64,000 nucleotides of DNA from Pseudonocardia alaniniphila (lineage in GTDB: Bacteria; Actinomycetota; Actinomycetes; Mycobacteriales; Pseudonocardiaceae), in assembly GCF_022524485.1 (NCBI RefSeq), contig NZ_JAKXMK010000010.1, positions 124,001 to 188,000 on the forward strand. Reading direction: 5' to 3'. How positions within the stretch are numbered: the first letter of the stretch is position 1; the number at the start of each line of letters is the position of its first letter. This document shows, piece after piece, positions 26,353 to 35,542 of this stretch. The notes beneath the pieces are model-generated. The model did no database searches, had not been told where the DNA came from, and saw only the letters and a list, made by a program, of their open reading frames with translations. A program made the position numbers and the translations under genes.

Positions 26353-26997
26353 TCACCGGGTGGCGCGGTAGAAGCCGACACCGAGCCTGCCGCGGCCGCA
26401 TTCGGCCACGTCCGTCAGACCGGCTTCGCGCATCCGCGTGGGGACCTGGTCCCCCACGTTGCCGTGCAGCCGCCTGTTCCGGCCGGCCCATCGGCTGAAC
26501 ACGCCGTGGGGCTGACCGGCGAAGTCGACGAGGTGCAGGCGTCCGCCCGGTCGCAGCACACGCCGCACCTCGGTGAGGGTGCGCTCCTTAACGGCCTCGT
26601 CGAGGTGGTGGAACATCAGGGCGGACAGCACCCGGTCGACGCTCCCGTCCGGATAGGGCAGCTCCGCGGCGCTCCCGAGGTCCCACTGCACGTCGAGCCC
26701 GTCGCGGGCGGCCTTTCGCCGGGCACGGCCGAGCGCGAGCGGATCGGGGTCGAGCCCGACGACATTCGCCTGCGGGTGCCGGCGCTTGACGAGGAGCGCG
26801 AGGTTGCCCGTGCCGGTACCGATCTCGAGCACCTGATGGCCCGCTGCGATCCCGGCCTGGTCGGCCAGCCTGCGGTGCATGGACCGCACGCCCAGCAGCC
26901 GGGTGAAGGGGTCGTAGAGGGGCAGCAGCCGGTCGCGCCCCATCGCGGGGAGGTAGCCGTGTCCGTGCCCTCCGTGTAGCCGTGCAGGCTCATTCAT
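26353..26997 (-). CDS. SAM-dependent methyltransferase (class I)
   Basis: 214 aa. SAM motif I is VLEIGTGTGNLALLV, motif II acidic residue in VVGLDPDPLA, and motif IV MFHHLDEAVK and LRPGGRLHLVDF follow: a UbiE/Methyltransf_11 pattern. A short His/Gly-rich N-terminus precedes the fold. ATG 26997 was chosen because GGGAG lies 8 nt upstream; the frame extends further. It is divergent from the AraC regulator, with which its start practically overlaps. Substrate unknown. Confidence 0.87.
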   Translation of the reverse strand: MNEPARLHGGHGHGYLPAMGRDRLLPLYDPFTRLLGVRSMHRRLADQAGIAAGHQVLEIGTGTGNLALLVKRRHPQANVVGLDPDPLALGRARRKAARDGLDVQWDLGSAAELPYPDGSVDRVLSALMFHHLDEAVKERTLTEVRRVLRPGGRLHLVDFAGQPHGVFSRWAGRNRRLHGNVGDQVPTRMREAGLTDVAECGRGRLGVGFYRATR

Positions 26998-28030
26998 GGT
27001 GATGCTCCCTGATTCATGCGACGATCCTTCGGTGTCATCCCCGAGTCTGGAACGGGACCCACCTGCAGCCAAGGACGGTTCTGCGGGAGCAGTAGCACGA
27101 TCTTCGGCCCCGTCGACAGCTGTGGCCGGCACGGTGGACCAGGGCGTCCCCCTCTACGCCTACGTACGGCTACCCGGCGTGCCGCCCGTCGGCGTGCTGC
27201 GCTGGGGCGAGGTGCTGCGCCACGACGTGCAGCAGCGCTTGCAACCCCACGCACACGACTTCCTCGTACTGGTCTACGTGGAGCGCGGAGGTGGTTCGTT
27301 CCGCGTGGACGGCCGCGAGTGGCCGCTCGGCACCGGCGACCTGTTCGTGGTGGCACCCGGTGAGGTGGTGACGCCCGGCGAGGTCGCCGACGGCGAGCAC
27401 GGCGCGGTCTGGGCGGTGTTCTTCCCCCCGGACGTGGTCGAGCCGAGCCTTCCCGGAGCCTTTCTCTCCTGGCGTGCGCATCCCCTGCTGTTCCCGTTCG
27501 TGCGGGGCGTGGTGGGCGGTGCGCAGCGGCTCCACGTGCCCTCCGCCGAGCGGGCCGGCTTCTCCGAACGCCTGGCCGCGCTGGAGCGCGAGCTCCGAGA
27601 GCGGCGCGACGGCTACAACGAGGCCGTTCTGGCGCATCTCACGCTCCTGCTCGTGGCCGTCTCCCGGCTGGCCGCCGACGTTTCCGGCGACCTCATGCTG
27701 CGGGACGAGCCGATGCTCGCCGCCGTCTTCGACGTCATCGAGGAGAGCTATCGGCGCCCGATCTCGTTGAGCGACGTCGCGCGCGCCGTCGGGCTCACAC
27801 CCGGCCACCTCACCACCGTGGTCGGCCGGAAGACGGGCCGCACCGTGCAGCAGTGGATCACCGAGCGGCGCATGAGGGAGGCGCGCCGTCTCCTCGCGGA
27901 GACCGCCCTCACCGTCGAGGCGATCGGGGCCAGGATCGGCTACCGCGACGCCAGCTACTTCATCAAGCGGTTCCGGCGCAGCCACGGCTGCGCCCCGCAG
28001 GAGTGGCGTCGCGCGGGCCGCAGCAGCTGA
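26996..28030 (+). CDS. AraC family transcriptional regulator with cupin-like sensor domain
   Basis: Up to 344 aa. The N-terminal sensor has a cupin-like pattern (PHAHDFLVLVYVERGGGSF then GDLFVVAPGEVVTPGE). The C-terminal 100 residues hold two HTHs, with ISLSDVARAVGLTPGHLTTV and IGARIGYRDASYFIKRFRR. The ATG at 26996 overlaps the start of the divergent methyltransferase, so the true start may be the GTG at 27122 or 27134. It probably controls the methyltransferase gene. Confidence 0.87.
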   Translation: MVMLPDSCDDPSVSSPSLERDPPAAKDGSAGAVARSSAPSTAVAGTVDQGVPLYAYVRLPGVPPVGVLRWGEVLRHDVQQRLQPHAHDFLVLVYVERGGGSFRVDGREWPLGTGDLFVVAPGEVVTPGEVADGEHGAVWAVFFPPDVVEPSLPGAFLSWRAHPLLFPFVRGVVGGAQRLHVPSAERAGFSERLAALERELRERRDGYNEAVLAHLTLLLVAVSRLAADVSGDLMLRDEPMLAAVFDVIEESYRRPISLSDVARAVGLTPGHLTTVVGRKTGRTVQQWITERRMREARRLLAETALTVEAIGARIGYRDASYFIKRFRRSHGCAPQEWRRAGRSS

Positions 28031-28082
28031 CCCAGCGCGATCGCTGGGACACGGACGGTCCGAGCAGTAGATTCCGGTACCG

Positions 28083-28985
28083 ATGGATCCGCGACGTCCC
28101 ACCCCGCCTCCGTGGCTGCCCGCGGCGCGTCCGCAGGCTCCCCCACCGGCCGTCTCCGAACCCCCGCCTGCCGCTCCGCCTCCCGGGCCGCCCGCCCGCC
28201 CGCGGTTCGAGTGGCGCCGGCTCGCCCGCTCGCGGCGAGGTGCTGCCGGCCTCGCCATCCTCGCCGCTGCCCTGCTGCTGTGGCCGTTCTCGGGACTGTC
28301 GTGGATCCCCTGGCTGGCAGGGCTCGGAGCGCTCATCGTCCTGCGGATACTGCGGCTGGACGGACTGCTGCGTGGATGGGACCTGCCCCTCGCGGGCCTG
28401 GTGGTCGTCGTCGGGCTGACGATGAGCACCGGCCCCTGGGCATGGGCGCTCGCGGCGAGCATCGGGGTGCTGATCGCGGGGCTCGTCCGGCTGCCGGCCT
28501 GGCGGCTTGCGGCAGCGGGCGCCGTGCTGTGCCTGATCACCGGCATCGGTTTCGCGGTGACCGATCTCCAGCAGGGGCAGCAGGCCGCTGCGTCGTATGA
28601 GATCACGCAGCAGCAGAACAGAGCTGATCAGGGCGCACCGCGGCCGCAGAGCGTGTTGCCGTCGCTGCTCAACCGGATCGCCATGGGCAGTCCGGGCGCC
28701 GTCTGCGACAACCTGCTGAGCGAGCCGGCCCGCACGCCCTTCGCCGCGTCGGTCGGGCAGCCCGACTGCGCAGCCGCGGTGATGGCGCTCGCGGCTCTCG
28801 TGTCGGACCGCATCCGGTACTCCCAGGCCGAGATCCCGTCGGTGTCCACCGCCACGGGGATCGAGGCCGACGCGTGCAACATGAGCTGGGGTTCGGGTGC
28901 GCAGGCAGGGCCGCAGCTCGGCCACTTCACCATCGGGCCCGTGGCGCCGTCCCGCTACGTCGTGACCGGCTTCCGTCCCTGCTGA
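28083..28985 (+). CDS. Multi-pass membrane protein with Pro-rich N-terminus and extracytoplasmic C-terminal domain
   Basis: 300 aa. The first 45 residues are Pro/Ala-rich and cytoplasmic in appearance. Five or so transmembrane helices follow to about residue 165. The last 130 residues are soluble, start QQGQQAAASYEITQQQ, contain Cys residues near 200, 225 and 260 and end in Cys, and probably face outward. I do not recognise a named family, though this architecture is common in actinobacteria. Start ATG 28083. It converges on the etfD-like gene 24 bp away. Confidence 0.72.
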   Translation: MDPRRPTPPPWLPAARPQAPPPAVSEPPPAAPPPGPPARPRFEWRRLARSRRGAAGLAILAAALLLWPFSGLSWIPWLAGLGALIVLRILRLDGLLRGWDLPLAGLVVVVGLTMSTGPWAWALAASIGVLIAGLVRLPAWRLAAAGAVLCLITGIGFAVTDLQQGQQAAASYEITQQQNRADQGAPRPQSVLPSLLNRIAMGSPGAVCDNLLSEPARTPFAASVGQPDCAAAVMALAALVSDRIRYSQAEIPSVSTATGIEADACNMSWGSGAQAGPQLGHFTIGPVAPSRYVVTGFRPC

Positions 28986-29009
28986 GCGCGGTCACGGCGT
29001 AGCGGCTGG

Positions 29010-31352
29010 TCAGTCCCCGCCCGAGCCGGACTCTTGCGAGGCAGCGCCCTCAGGTCGCGCACTCTTCGGCTCGGCGCCGTTGGTGGCCGCGCCGTTCGCC
29101 GAGTCACGGGCCGAGCCCGCACCGACGGCGTCCACCGAACCGTTGGTGTCGGCGGCCGTCGCGTCGCCACGCCGCACCGAGGCGAGCAGCATCTGGGAGA
29201 CGTCGAGGATCTCGACGCCCGCGCCCTTGTCCTCGCTCTGGCGCTGGGTCAGGCCGTCGGAGAACATCACGCGGCAGAACGGGCAGCCGGTGGCGATCTT
29301 CTCCGCGCCGGTGCCGAGCGCCTCGTCCACGCGTTCGAGGTTGACGCGCTTCCCGATCTTCTCCTCCATCCACATGCGGGCGCCGCCTGCGCCGCAGCAG
29401 AAGGACCGGTCGGCGTGCCGGGGCATCTCGTTGAGCTTCACGCCCGCGGCCCCGACGAGCTCCCGCGGCTCCTCGTAGATCTCGTTGTGCCGGCCCAGGT
29501 AGCACGGGTCGTGGTAGGTGACGTCGGTCAACGCCCCGTCGGGCGCGGCGACCGGGACGAGCTTGCCCTCGCGCACCAGCTTGTTGAGCAGCTGGGTGTG
29601 GTGCACCACCTCGTAGTGCCCGTCCAGCTGCGGGTACTCCCGGCCGAGCGTGTTGAGGCAGTGCGGGCAGGTGGTGACGATCTTCCGGGTGCCCGGCTCG
29701 CGACCCTCGAACACCGCGTTGAGGACCTCGACGTTCTGCTGGGCGAGCATCTGGAACAGGAACTCGTTGCCCGAGCGGCGGGCAGGGTCGCCGGTGCAGC
29801 TCTCCTCCGGCCCCAGCACGACGTAGCCGACGCCGGCCCGGTGCAGCAGCTCCGCGGTGGCCCGCACCGTCTTCTTGGCGTTGTCGTCGAATGCACCCGC
29901 ACAGCCGACCCAGAACAGGTACTCGGTGTCGGCGGACAGCTCGCCCGACCCATCAGCACCGAAGACGGGCACCTCGAAGTCGAGACTCTTGGTCCAGTCG
30001 AGCCGGTCCTTGGCGTTCTGCCCCCAGGGGTTGCCCTTGTTCTCCAGGTTGCGGAACAGCACGCCGAGCTCGGAGGGGAACTCCGACTCGATGAGCACCT
30101 GGTTGCGGCGCATGTCGACGATGTGGTCGACGTGCTCGATGTCCACCGGGCACTGCTCGACGCACGCGCCGCACGTGGTGCAGGACCACAGCACGTCCGG
30201 GTCGATCACGCCGCCCTGCTCCAGCGTGCCGACCAGCGGGCGCAGCGCCTGCTCGGGCCCGGAGCCGGGCACGCGGGGGAAGCCCGCCTCGGGGACGGCG
30301 TGTCCGCGCTCCTCACCCGCGAGCTCCAGCGACCCGCCCTCGGGCACCTCCTTGCCGCCGATGATGTACGGCGCCTTGGCGAGCAGGTGGTCGCGCAGGT
30401 CCATGATCACGAGCTTCGGCGAGAGCGGCTTGCCGGTGTTCCATGCCGGGCACTGGCTCTGGCAGCGACCGCACTCGGTGCACGTCGCGAAGTCGAGCAT
30501 GCCCTTCCAGGTGAAGTCCTCGATCTTGCCGCGGCCGAACACGTCGTCCTCGCCCGGATCCTCGAAGTCGATCGGCTTGCCGCCCGACTCCATGACCGGC
30601 AGCGGGCCCAGCGCCTTGGGCAGCCGCTTGGCCGAGACGTTGATCGGCGCGACGAAGATGTGCAGGTGCTTGCTGTAGGCGATGATCACCGTGAAGGCGA
30701 GCATCACGCCGATGTGCAGGAGCAGCCCGACGCTCTCGATCACCTCGAGCGTGCCCGTCGACAGTCCGCCGAACAGGTGGCCGACGCCGATCGAGACGAA
30801 CGCCCCTGAGGTGTAGGGGAAGACGCCGAGCGCGGAGGACGCGCCGCGGAAGAAGAACAGCGTCCACAGCACGTTGAAGATCATGAAGAGGATCAGCCAC
30901 GCGCCGCCGGTGTGGGAGCCGTAGAACCGGGAGGCCCGCGCCTCGCGCTCCGGGGCGTTGCGCAGCCGGATCACGGAGAAGACGACGAGGGAGATCAGGG
31001 CGGCAGCGGCGATGAAGTCCTGCAGGAACCCGAGCACCGGGGAACGTCCGATGAGCGGGATGTGGAAGTCGTGGTCGAACAGCGCCCCGTACGCCTCGAT
31101 GTAGACCGTGATCAAGATCACGAAAGCCCAGAACGTGAAGAAGTGGGCCAATCCGGGCACCGACCATCGCAGCAACTTGCGCTGCCCGAAGACCTCGACG
31201 AGCTGGGCTCGCAGCCGCGCGCCGAGCTCGTCCTTGCGGTCGTGGGCCGGCTGACCGGACATGATCAGGCGATAGAGCCAGAACGCCCGGCGGCCGGACA
31301 CCGCCAGGGCGGCCACTGTCATGGCCAGTCCGATGACCAGTCTGACAACCAC
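29010..31352 (-). CDS. etfD: Membrane Fe-S oxidoreductase, EtfD-like (Rv0338c type)
   Basis: 780 aa. The N-terminal 240 residues are a membrane domain of about six helices like the NarI/HdrE type. Two 4Fe-4S motifs follow: CTECGRCQSQCP and CTTCGACVEQCP. Two cysteine-rich CCG-type domains of heterodisulfide reductase follow, including SFCCGAGGARMWM. The last 50 residues are low complexity. In M. tuberculosis Rv0338c acts with the electron-transfer flavoprotein EtfBA to pass electrons from acyl-CoA dehydrogenases to the respiratory chain during fatty-acid oxidation. GTG start at 31352. A perfect TTACCGGCCGGTAA palindrome lies about 113 bp upstream. Confidence 0.88.
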   Translation of the reverse strand: MVVRLVIGLAMTVAALAVSGRRAFWLYRLIMSGQPAHDRKDELGARLRAQLVEVFGQRKLLRWSVPGLAHFFTFWAFVILITVYIEAYGALFDHDFHIPLIGRSPVLGFLQDFIAAAALISLVVFSVIRLRNAPEREARASRFYGSHTGGAWLILFMIFNVLWTLFFFRGASSALGVFPYTSGAFVSIGVGHLFGGLSTGTLEVIESVGLLLHIGVMLAFTVIIAYSKHLHIFVAPINVSAKRLPKALGPLPVMESGGKPIDFEDPGEDDVFGRGKIEDFTWKGMLDFATCTECGRCQSQCPAWNTGKPLSPKLVIMDLRDHLLAKAPYIIGGKEVPEGGSLELAGEERGHAVPEAGFPRVPGSGPEQALRPLVGTLEQGGVIDPDVLWSCTTCGACVEQCPVDIEHVDHIVDMRRNQVLIESEFPSELGVLFRNLENKGNPWGQNAKDRLDWTKSLDFEVPVFGADGSGELSADTEYLFWVGCAGAFDDNAKKTVRATAELLHRAGVGYVVLGPEESCTGDPARRSGNEFLFQMLAQQNVEVLNAVFEGREPGTRKIVTTCPHCLNTLGREYPQLDGHYEVVHHTQLLNKLVREGKLVPVAAPDGALTDVTYHDPCYLGRHNEIYEEPRELVGAAGVKLNEMPRHADRSFCCGAGGARMWMEEKIGKRVNLERVDEALGTGAEKIATGCPFCRVMFSDGLTQRQSEDKGAGVEILDVSQMLLASVRRGDATAADTNGSVDAVGAGSARDSANGAATNGAEPKSARPEGAASQESGSGGD

Positions 31353-31784
31353 AGTCTTCCTCCCAGGGCTGGCGCGGCGGGCGGGGGCCGCGGGCCGCCC
31401 GCGAGCAGGGTAGACCGCTGGCCCCTACTCGCCACCGGGAACGATAGGGCCGTTCAGGGCTAACTTACCGGCCGGTAACGACTTGTGCGATCCACCACGT
31501 GATGACGAGAAAGTGCTGCTCACAGTGCCCGTTTCTGATGGACCATCACTCGATCGGTACAGATAGTCGGACCACCAACAAAGCCCTGGTCAGTCACCCT
31601 GTCGGCGGTGTCGGTGGCACTTGGTGCAACCTCATGACCGCCGTGCGGGCGACCTACTATGCTCCGGCTGGTCAGCATGGTCTACTCAACGCGGGATAGC
31701 TGAGTCCACACGTTCGGGTATCCACGAGCTCGGGGGGTCTGGAACGGGCAGCCTCGGGTGGGTAGCGCCGCAAGGAGGAGCCGT
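31353..31784. other. 432-bp divergent control region between etfD and the T4SS-like operon
   Basis: No convincing gene; a 66-codon open frame at 31499-31699 lacks a ribosome site and looks accidental. The etfD side holds a 14-bp palindrome. The region is less GC-rich around 31495-31700. A TACTAT hexamer at 31655-31660 could be the -10 of the operon promoter, without a clear -35. Confidence 0.45.
31465..31478. promoter_or_regulatory. TetR-type palindrome upstream of etfD
   Basis: TTACCGGCCGGTAA, a perfect 14-bp palindrome 113 bp before the etfD start. Its form resembles operators of TetR-family regulators of fatty-acid and acyl-CoA genes in actinobacteria, which fits the target. No regulator gene is adjacent. 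Confidence 0.5.
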
Positions 31785-32048
31785 ATGACCGGACCAGAGG
31801 TGCTTGCGCTGTACGCGCAGGAGAGCCTGAGCACCACCGGTCTTCAAGGGTGGATCCAGAACAATATCGTCCCACTCGTACTGCTCGCTATCGCAATCAT
31901 CCTTCTATGGATCGGCGGGCGGGGCGACAACGCCGGCGTGGCCCGGCGCAGCGTCGGGCTCCTGATCGGTCTGGTCGCCCTCGGAATCGCCGTCTCGGGC
32001 AACGGCCCGCAGATCGGTAATTTCCTCGCAAGCCTCCTCGTCGGGTGA
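31785..32048 (+). CDS. VirB2/TrbC pilin-like small two-TM protein
   Basis: 87 aa. ATG 31785 follows AGGAGG. About 28 polar N-terminal residues, then two hydrophobic helices (VPLVLLAIAIILLWIGG and SVGLLIGLVALGIAVSG) separated by a short charged loop (RGDNAGVARR): the layout of VirB2/TrbC-type pilins. Sequence alone is too short to prove homology; position as first gene of the VirB2-B3-B4-like order supports it. It lies four bases before the next gene. Confidence 0.65.
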   Translation: MTGPEVLALYAQESLSTTGLQGWIQNNIVPLVLLAIAIILLWIGGRGDNAGVARRSVGLLIGLVALGIAVSGNGPQIGNFLASLLVG

Positions 32049-32052
32049 CCAG

Positions 32053-32538
32053 TTGCTCGTTCGCACCGACGACGAGATCTACCGCGTCGATTCCGTCTGG
32101 CTGGGTCCGCCGCGGGCCACGTTCCCGTGGCGTGCGCGCTACGTCAGCTACGGCGTCGGCCTCCTCGTCATGATCGGCGTCATGTTCCTGCAACGGCGGG
32201 TCGGCATCGGGCTCGACTTCTTCTCCGTCGCGTGGGCGCTCGTGATCACCATCGTCGTCACCCGTTTCATCGGCAAGCGCATCAACTACGAACGACCCCT
32301 CGGGCAGGTTGTGGAGCTCTTCCGTCACGAGATCACCGGACCGAGAGCGCGCACGGCCATCGGGGGTGGCGAGGTCCGCTCCGAGCACGTGCGCGTCGGT
32401 CCGGTCGTCCGGCCCCGCAAGTCGTCGGCAGACCGCGGTTCCCGGCAGCCTGCCCGGACCACGGGCAGAACCACGGGCCGCGCGAAGGGCCGTGCGGCGG
32501 CCGGGCGTGGGAAGGGACGGGCACGTGGCGCGACGTGA
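32053..32538 (+). CDS. VirB3/PrgI-like membrane protein with basic tail
   Basis: 161 aa from the TTG at 32053. Two adjacent helices (YGVGLLVMIGVMFLQRRVG and FFSVAWALVITIVVTRFIG) near residues 30-75, then a cytoplasmic part with a strongly basic Arg/Gly/Thr tail (GRTTGRAKGRAAAGRGKGRA). The two-helix hairpin directly before a VirB4 ATPase matches VirB3 or PrgI position and size. The basic tail could contact nucleic acid or the ATPase. Its end overlaps the VirB4-like start by 14 nt. Confidence 0.65.
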   Translation: MLVRTDDEIYRVDSVWLGPPRATFPWRARYVSYGVGLLVMIGVMFLQRRVGIGLDFFSVAWALVITIVVTRFIGKRINYERPLGQVVELFRHEITGPRARTAIGGGEVRSEHVRVGPVVRPRKSSADRGSRQPARTTGRTTGRAKGRAAAGRGKGRARGAT

Positions 32539-35500
32539 CGCCCGTCGTGACAGGACTCCCCTGGAGAGACAGCGAGGCAGGCGTCGCGGACGTGCGCTGG
32601 CGGGCGAGTCGGGTCTGCCCAAGTACGTGCCCGAGATCGCGCTGCGGTCGATCGAGGGCCACCTGACACGCACCGGTACCCAGGTGATGGCCTGGTACCG
32701 GCTCTCGGCCCAGGCCTGGAGCTTCCGCAGCGACTCCCAGCGCGAGGTGCTGATCCGCCAGATCGCCGCGCAGCTCGGGGAGCTGCAGGGCCGCTGGCTG
32801 CACCTGCGCGTCACCACGCGGCCTTACCCCGTGCACATGTGGGCGGAGTCGTTCGACCACAACGCGATGGGCCGCCTGCCCGACGTCGCCGGTGCCCTGG
32901 GCTGGGACGGGTTCCTCGAGGGTGAGCAGCGGCACCTCATGGGACTGTCGATGTCGGACAAGGAGGTCTTCCTCGGCATCGAGGTCTCCGGGCGGGGGAT
33001 GCTCGACCGCTGGGTGGAGCGTGCCGCGCCGGTGCTGGGCAAGGTCGCGCCCGCCGCGGTGCGTGCCGAGCTCGCGGCGCTGGCCACCGAGGTCGGCCAC
33101 CTCGACTCGCTCGTGGCGGGCAGCGGGCTGGACGCCGTGCCTGCCTCGGCCGACGACATCGCGTGGCTCATGCATCGCTCGTGTTCGCTGGGCCTGCCCG
33201 CTCCGCGCACCCTCTCGGTGGTGCCCGGCGGTGTCACGCGCTGGGAGACCGAGGACCTCGCCGCGTTCACCGACGGCGTCGAGATGTACCAGGAGCCCTA
33301 CGCGCCCACGGTCCGGGTGATCGGCCGGCTACGCACGCAGACCGTCTCCCGCAACGTCGCCGTGCTGTCGCTCGGGTTGATGGAGGGGCTGCGCATCCCC
33401 GAGGTCGACGACCCGTGGATGCAGCATTCCGACCGGCTCCCGTTCCCGGTGGACTGGTCGGCGCGCATCTACGTCCGGCGCCCCGAGGAGGTGGCCGGCG
33501 AGCTGCAGCGACAGATGGGCAAGGTCCGCAGCCAGATCCGGCACTACACGCACGACCACGACCTCGATCCGCCGATGTCGCTGGCCCGCCAGGCCGACCG
33601 CGTGCTGGAGGTCGAGGACGAGCTGACCACCGGGCTCACCCAGCTCAACACCCGCCTCTACGGCTGGTGGCGTATCGCCGTGGCGGGCAAGGACGAGGCG
33701 GAGGCGGTGAGCCGGGCACAGCAGGTGCTCGACGTCTACCGGCCGAAGGTGCAGATCGAGCACCCGGAGGCGCAGTACCGCTTCGCCCGTGAGTTCATCC
33801 CCGGCGAGCCGCTCGCGTCCACTGCCTACCGGCGGCGCGGTTCGGTCACGTGGGCGGCGTCCGCCGTTCCCGCCGCCACCGCGTCGGTCGGCGACCGGCG
33901 CGGCATCATGATCGGCGAGACCTGCACGGCCACCCGGCGTCCGGTGGCGTGGGACCCCTGGCTCGCACAGGAGGTGCGCCGGGCCTCCGGGCTCACCGCC
34001 GTGGTCGGCGGGCTGGGATCGGGCAAGTCCTTCCTCACCGGCCTGATCGTCTACAAGACACTGCGCTCCGGTGCACGGTGGACGGTGCTCGACCCGTCGG
34101 GCCCGCTCGCCGAGCTCACCCGGCTACCCGAGCTCGCCCCGTTCTCCCGGCACATCAACCTCCTTCGTGCCGACCCCGGCATCCTCAACCCGTACCGGGT
34201 GGTCGCCGAACCACGCGCCGACCACTTCGCCGACGAGGAGGATCCCGAGCGGGCGTGGCGCCGTGAGCGCTCCCTCGCCGCGGCCACGCGACGACGGCTC
34301 GTCCTGGACGTGCTCACGGGGCTGCTGCCCTACGACGTGTCGCGGCTCCCGCACACCCGCATCGTGCTGCTCCGCGCGGTGCGGGAGGTCGGTGGCGCCA
34401 CCGACCGGCACCCTGGCCAGGTGATCGACGCGCTGCGCAGGCACGCACGCGAGGGCGAGGAGCACGCCGGGGTGGTGGCCGACTTCCTGGAGGAGCGCCG
34501 CGAGCTTCCCCAGGCGGCGCTGCTGTTCCCCGACACCTCCCGCGACGACCCGTGGCACGCCGAGCGGGACTACCGGCTCACCGTCCTCACCATGCAGGGG
34601 ATGACGCTGCCGCGGCCCGGCAGTCCACGGGAGGAGTGGACCGACGGTGAGTCCCTCGCCGTCGAGCTGCTCAACCTGGCGTCCTGGCTCACCCAGCGCA
34701 CGATCTACGACGCCGACCGCAACCTCCGCAAGGGAGTGGCGCTCGACGAGACCCACTTCCTGTCCCAGGTGCCCACGGGCAAGGTGCTCATCGACCGGCT
34801 TGCCCGCGACTCCCGGAAGTTCAACGTCCGCGCGCTGTTCGCTTCGCAGCTCGCCGGCGACCTTCTGCGGGTGTCCGGGTTCGCCTCGCTGGTCAACGCC
34901 GTGTTCGTCGGGCGTACCGACGACGAGGAGGCGCAGGGCGAGGCACTGCGCCTGCTGAAGGTGCCCACCGACGTGGGGTACGAGCAGATGCTCGGCACGC
35001 TGTCGCCACGGCCCCGCCACGACGACCGGCCCGACGACACGCCGCGCCAGTTCATCTTCGCCGATGGGCACGGTGGCGTGGAGAAGATCCGGATCGACCT
35101 CGAGGCGCCGCACCTCGAACACGTCCGTGAGGCTCTCGACACCAACCCCGACGCCAGCAGGGTGGCCACCCGCGCCGTGTCGGGCCGCAGCGCTGCCGCG
35201 GTCCGCGCTCCCGACGAGCCCGCTCCTCGCGGCTCCGCCGTGCCGCCCCACATGCTCCGCCCCGCTCCCGGGCGCGAACGTGACCACGTGATGCTCGGCG
35301 ACGACCTCGACGACGAGTTCGCCGACGTCGACGATCCTGACGAGCTGCTCACGGTGAACCGGCCGACCACCGGCTCCACCCGTGGCGCGGTCAACGAACT
35401 CCTCGACGACGAGGAGCTCGATCTCCTCGGCGACGCCGACAGCGGTGGCGACGACCGCCACCCCACCGACGACAACGGCGGCGGACATTCCGCCGGCCAG

Positions 35501-35542
35501 GGCCAGGAGCGTGTCCGGGCGGTCGGGGAGGCCCGTCGGTGA
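32525..35542 (+). CDS. VirB4-like conjugation/T4SS ATPase
   Basis: 1005 aa, the size range of VirB4/TraC-type ATPases. The N-terminal half has no obvious motif. The C-terminal half has Walker A GGLGSGKSF near residue 495 and Walker B VALDETHFL near 738, then FNVRALFASQLAGDLL, as in the AAA_10/VirB4 family. The last 150 residues are acidic and disordered. GTG 32525 is preceded by AAGGGACGG. It should be the membrane-associated motor powering assembly or transport. It is coupled to both neighbours by overlaps. Confidence 0.85.
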   Translation: MARRDARRDRTPLERQRGRRRGRALAGESGLPKYVPEIALRSIEGHLTRTGTQVMAWYRLSAQAWSFRSDSQREVLIRQIAAQLGELQGRWLHLRVTTRPYPVHMWAESFDHNAMGRLPDVAGALGWDGFLEGEQRHLMGLSMSDKEVFLGIEVSGRGMLDRWVERAAPVLGKVAPAAVRAELAALATEVGHLDSLVAGSGLDAVPASADDIAWLMHRSCSLGLPAPRTLSVVPGGVTRWETEDLAAFTDGVEMYQEPYAPTVRVIGRLRTQTVSRNVAVLSLGLMEGLRIPEVDDPWMQHSDRLPFPVDWSARIYVRRPEEVAGELQRQMGKVRSQIRHYTHDHDLDPPMSLARQADRVLEVEDELTTGLTQLNTRLYGWWRIAVAGKDEAEAVSRAQQVLDVYRPKVQIEHPEAQYRFAREFIPGEPLASTAYRRRGSVTWAASAVPAATASVGDRRGIMIGETCTATRRPVAWDPWLAQEVRRASGLTAVVGGLGSGKSFLTGLIVYKTLRSGARWTVLDPSGPLAELTRLPELAPFSRHINLLRADPGILNPYRVVAEPRADHFADEEDPERAWRRERSLAAATRRRLVLDVLTGLLPYDVSRLPHTRIVLLRAVREVGGATDRHPGQVIDALRRHAREGEEHAGVVADFLEERRELPQAALLFPDTSRDDPWHAERDYRLTVLTMQGMTLPRPGSPREEWTDGESLAVELLNLASWLTQRTIYDADRNLRKGVALDETHFLSQVPTGKVLIDRLARDSRKFNVRALFASQLAGDLLRVSGFASLVNAVFVGRTDDEEAQGEALRLLKVPTDVGYEQMLGTLSPRPRHDDRPDDTPRQFIFADGHGGVEKIRIDLEAPHLEHVREALDTNPDASRVATRAVSGRSAAAVRAPDEPAPRGSAVPPHMLRPAPGRERDHVMLGDDLDDEFADVDDPDELLTVNRPTTGSTRGAVNELLDDEELDLLGDADSGGDDRHPTDDNGGGHSAGQGQERVRAVGEARR

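Noticed and set aside
31499..31699. 66-codon open frame in the etfD/T4SS intergenic region
   Set aside because: No ribosome site, mixed composition, no recognisable motif.
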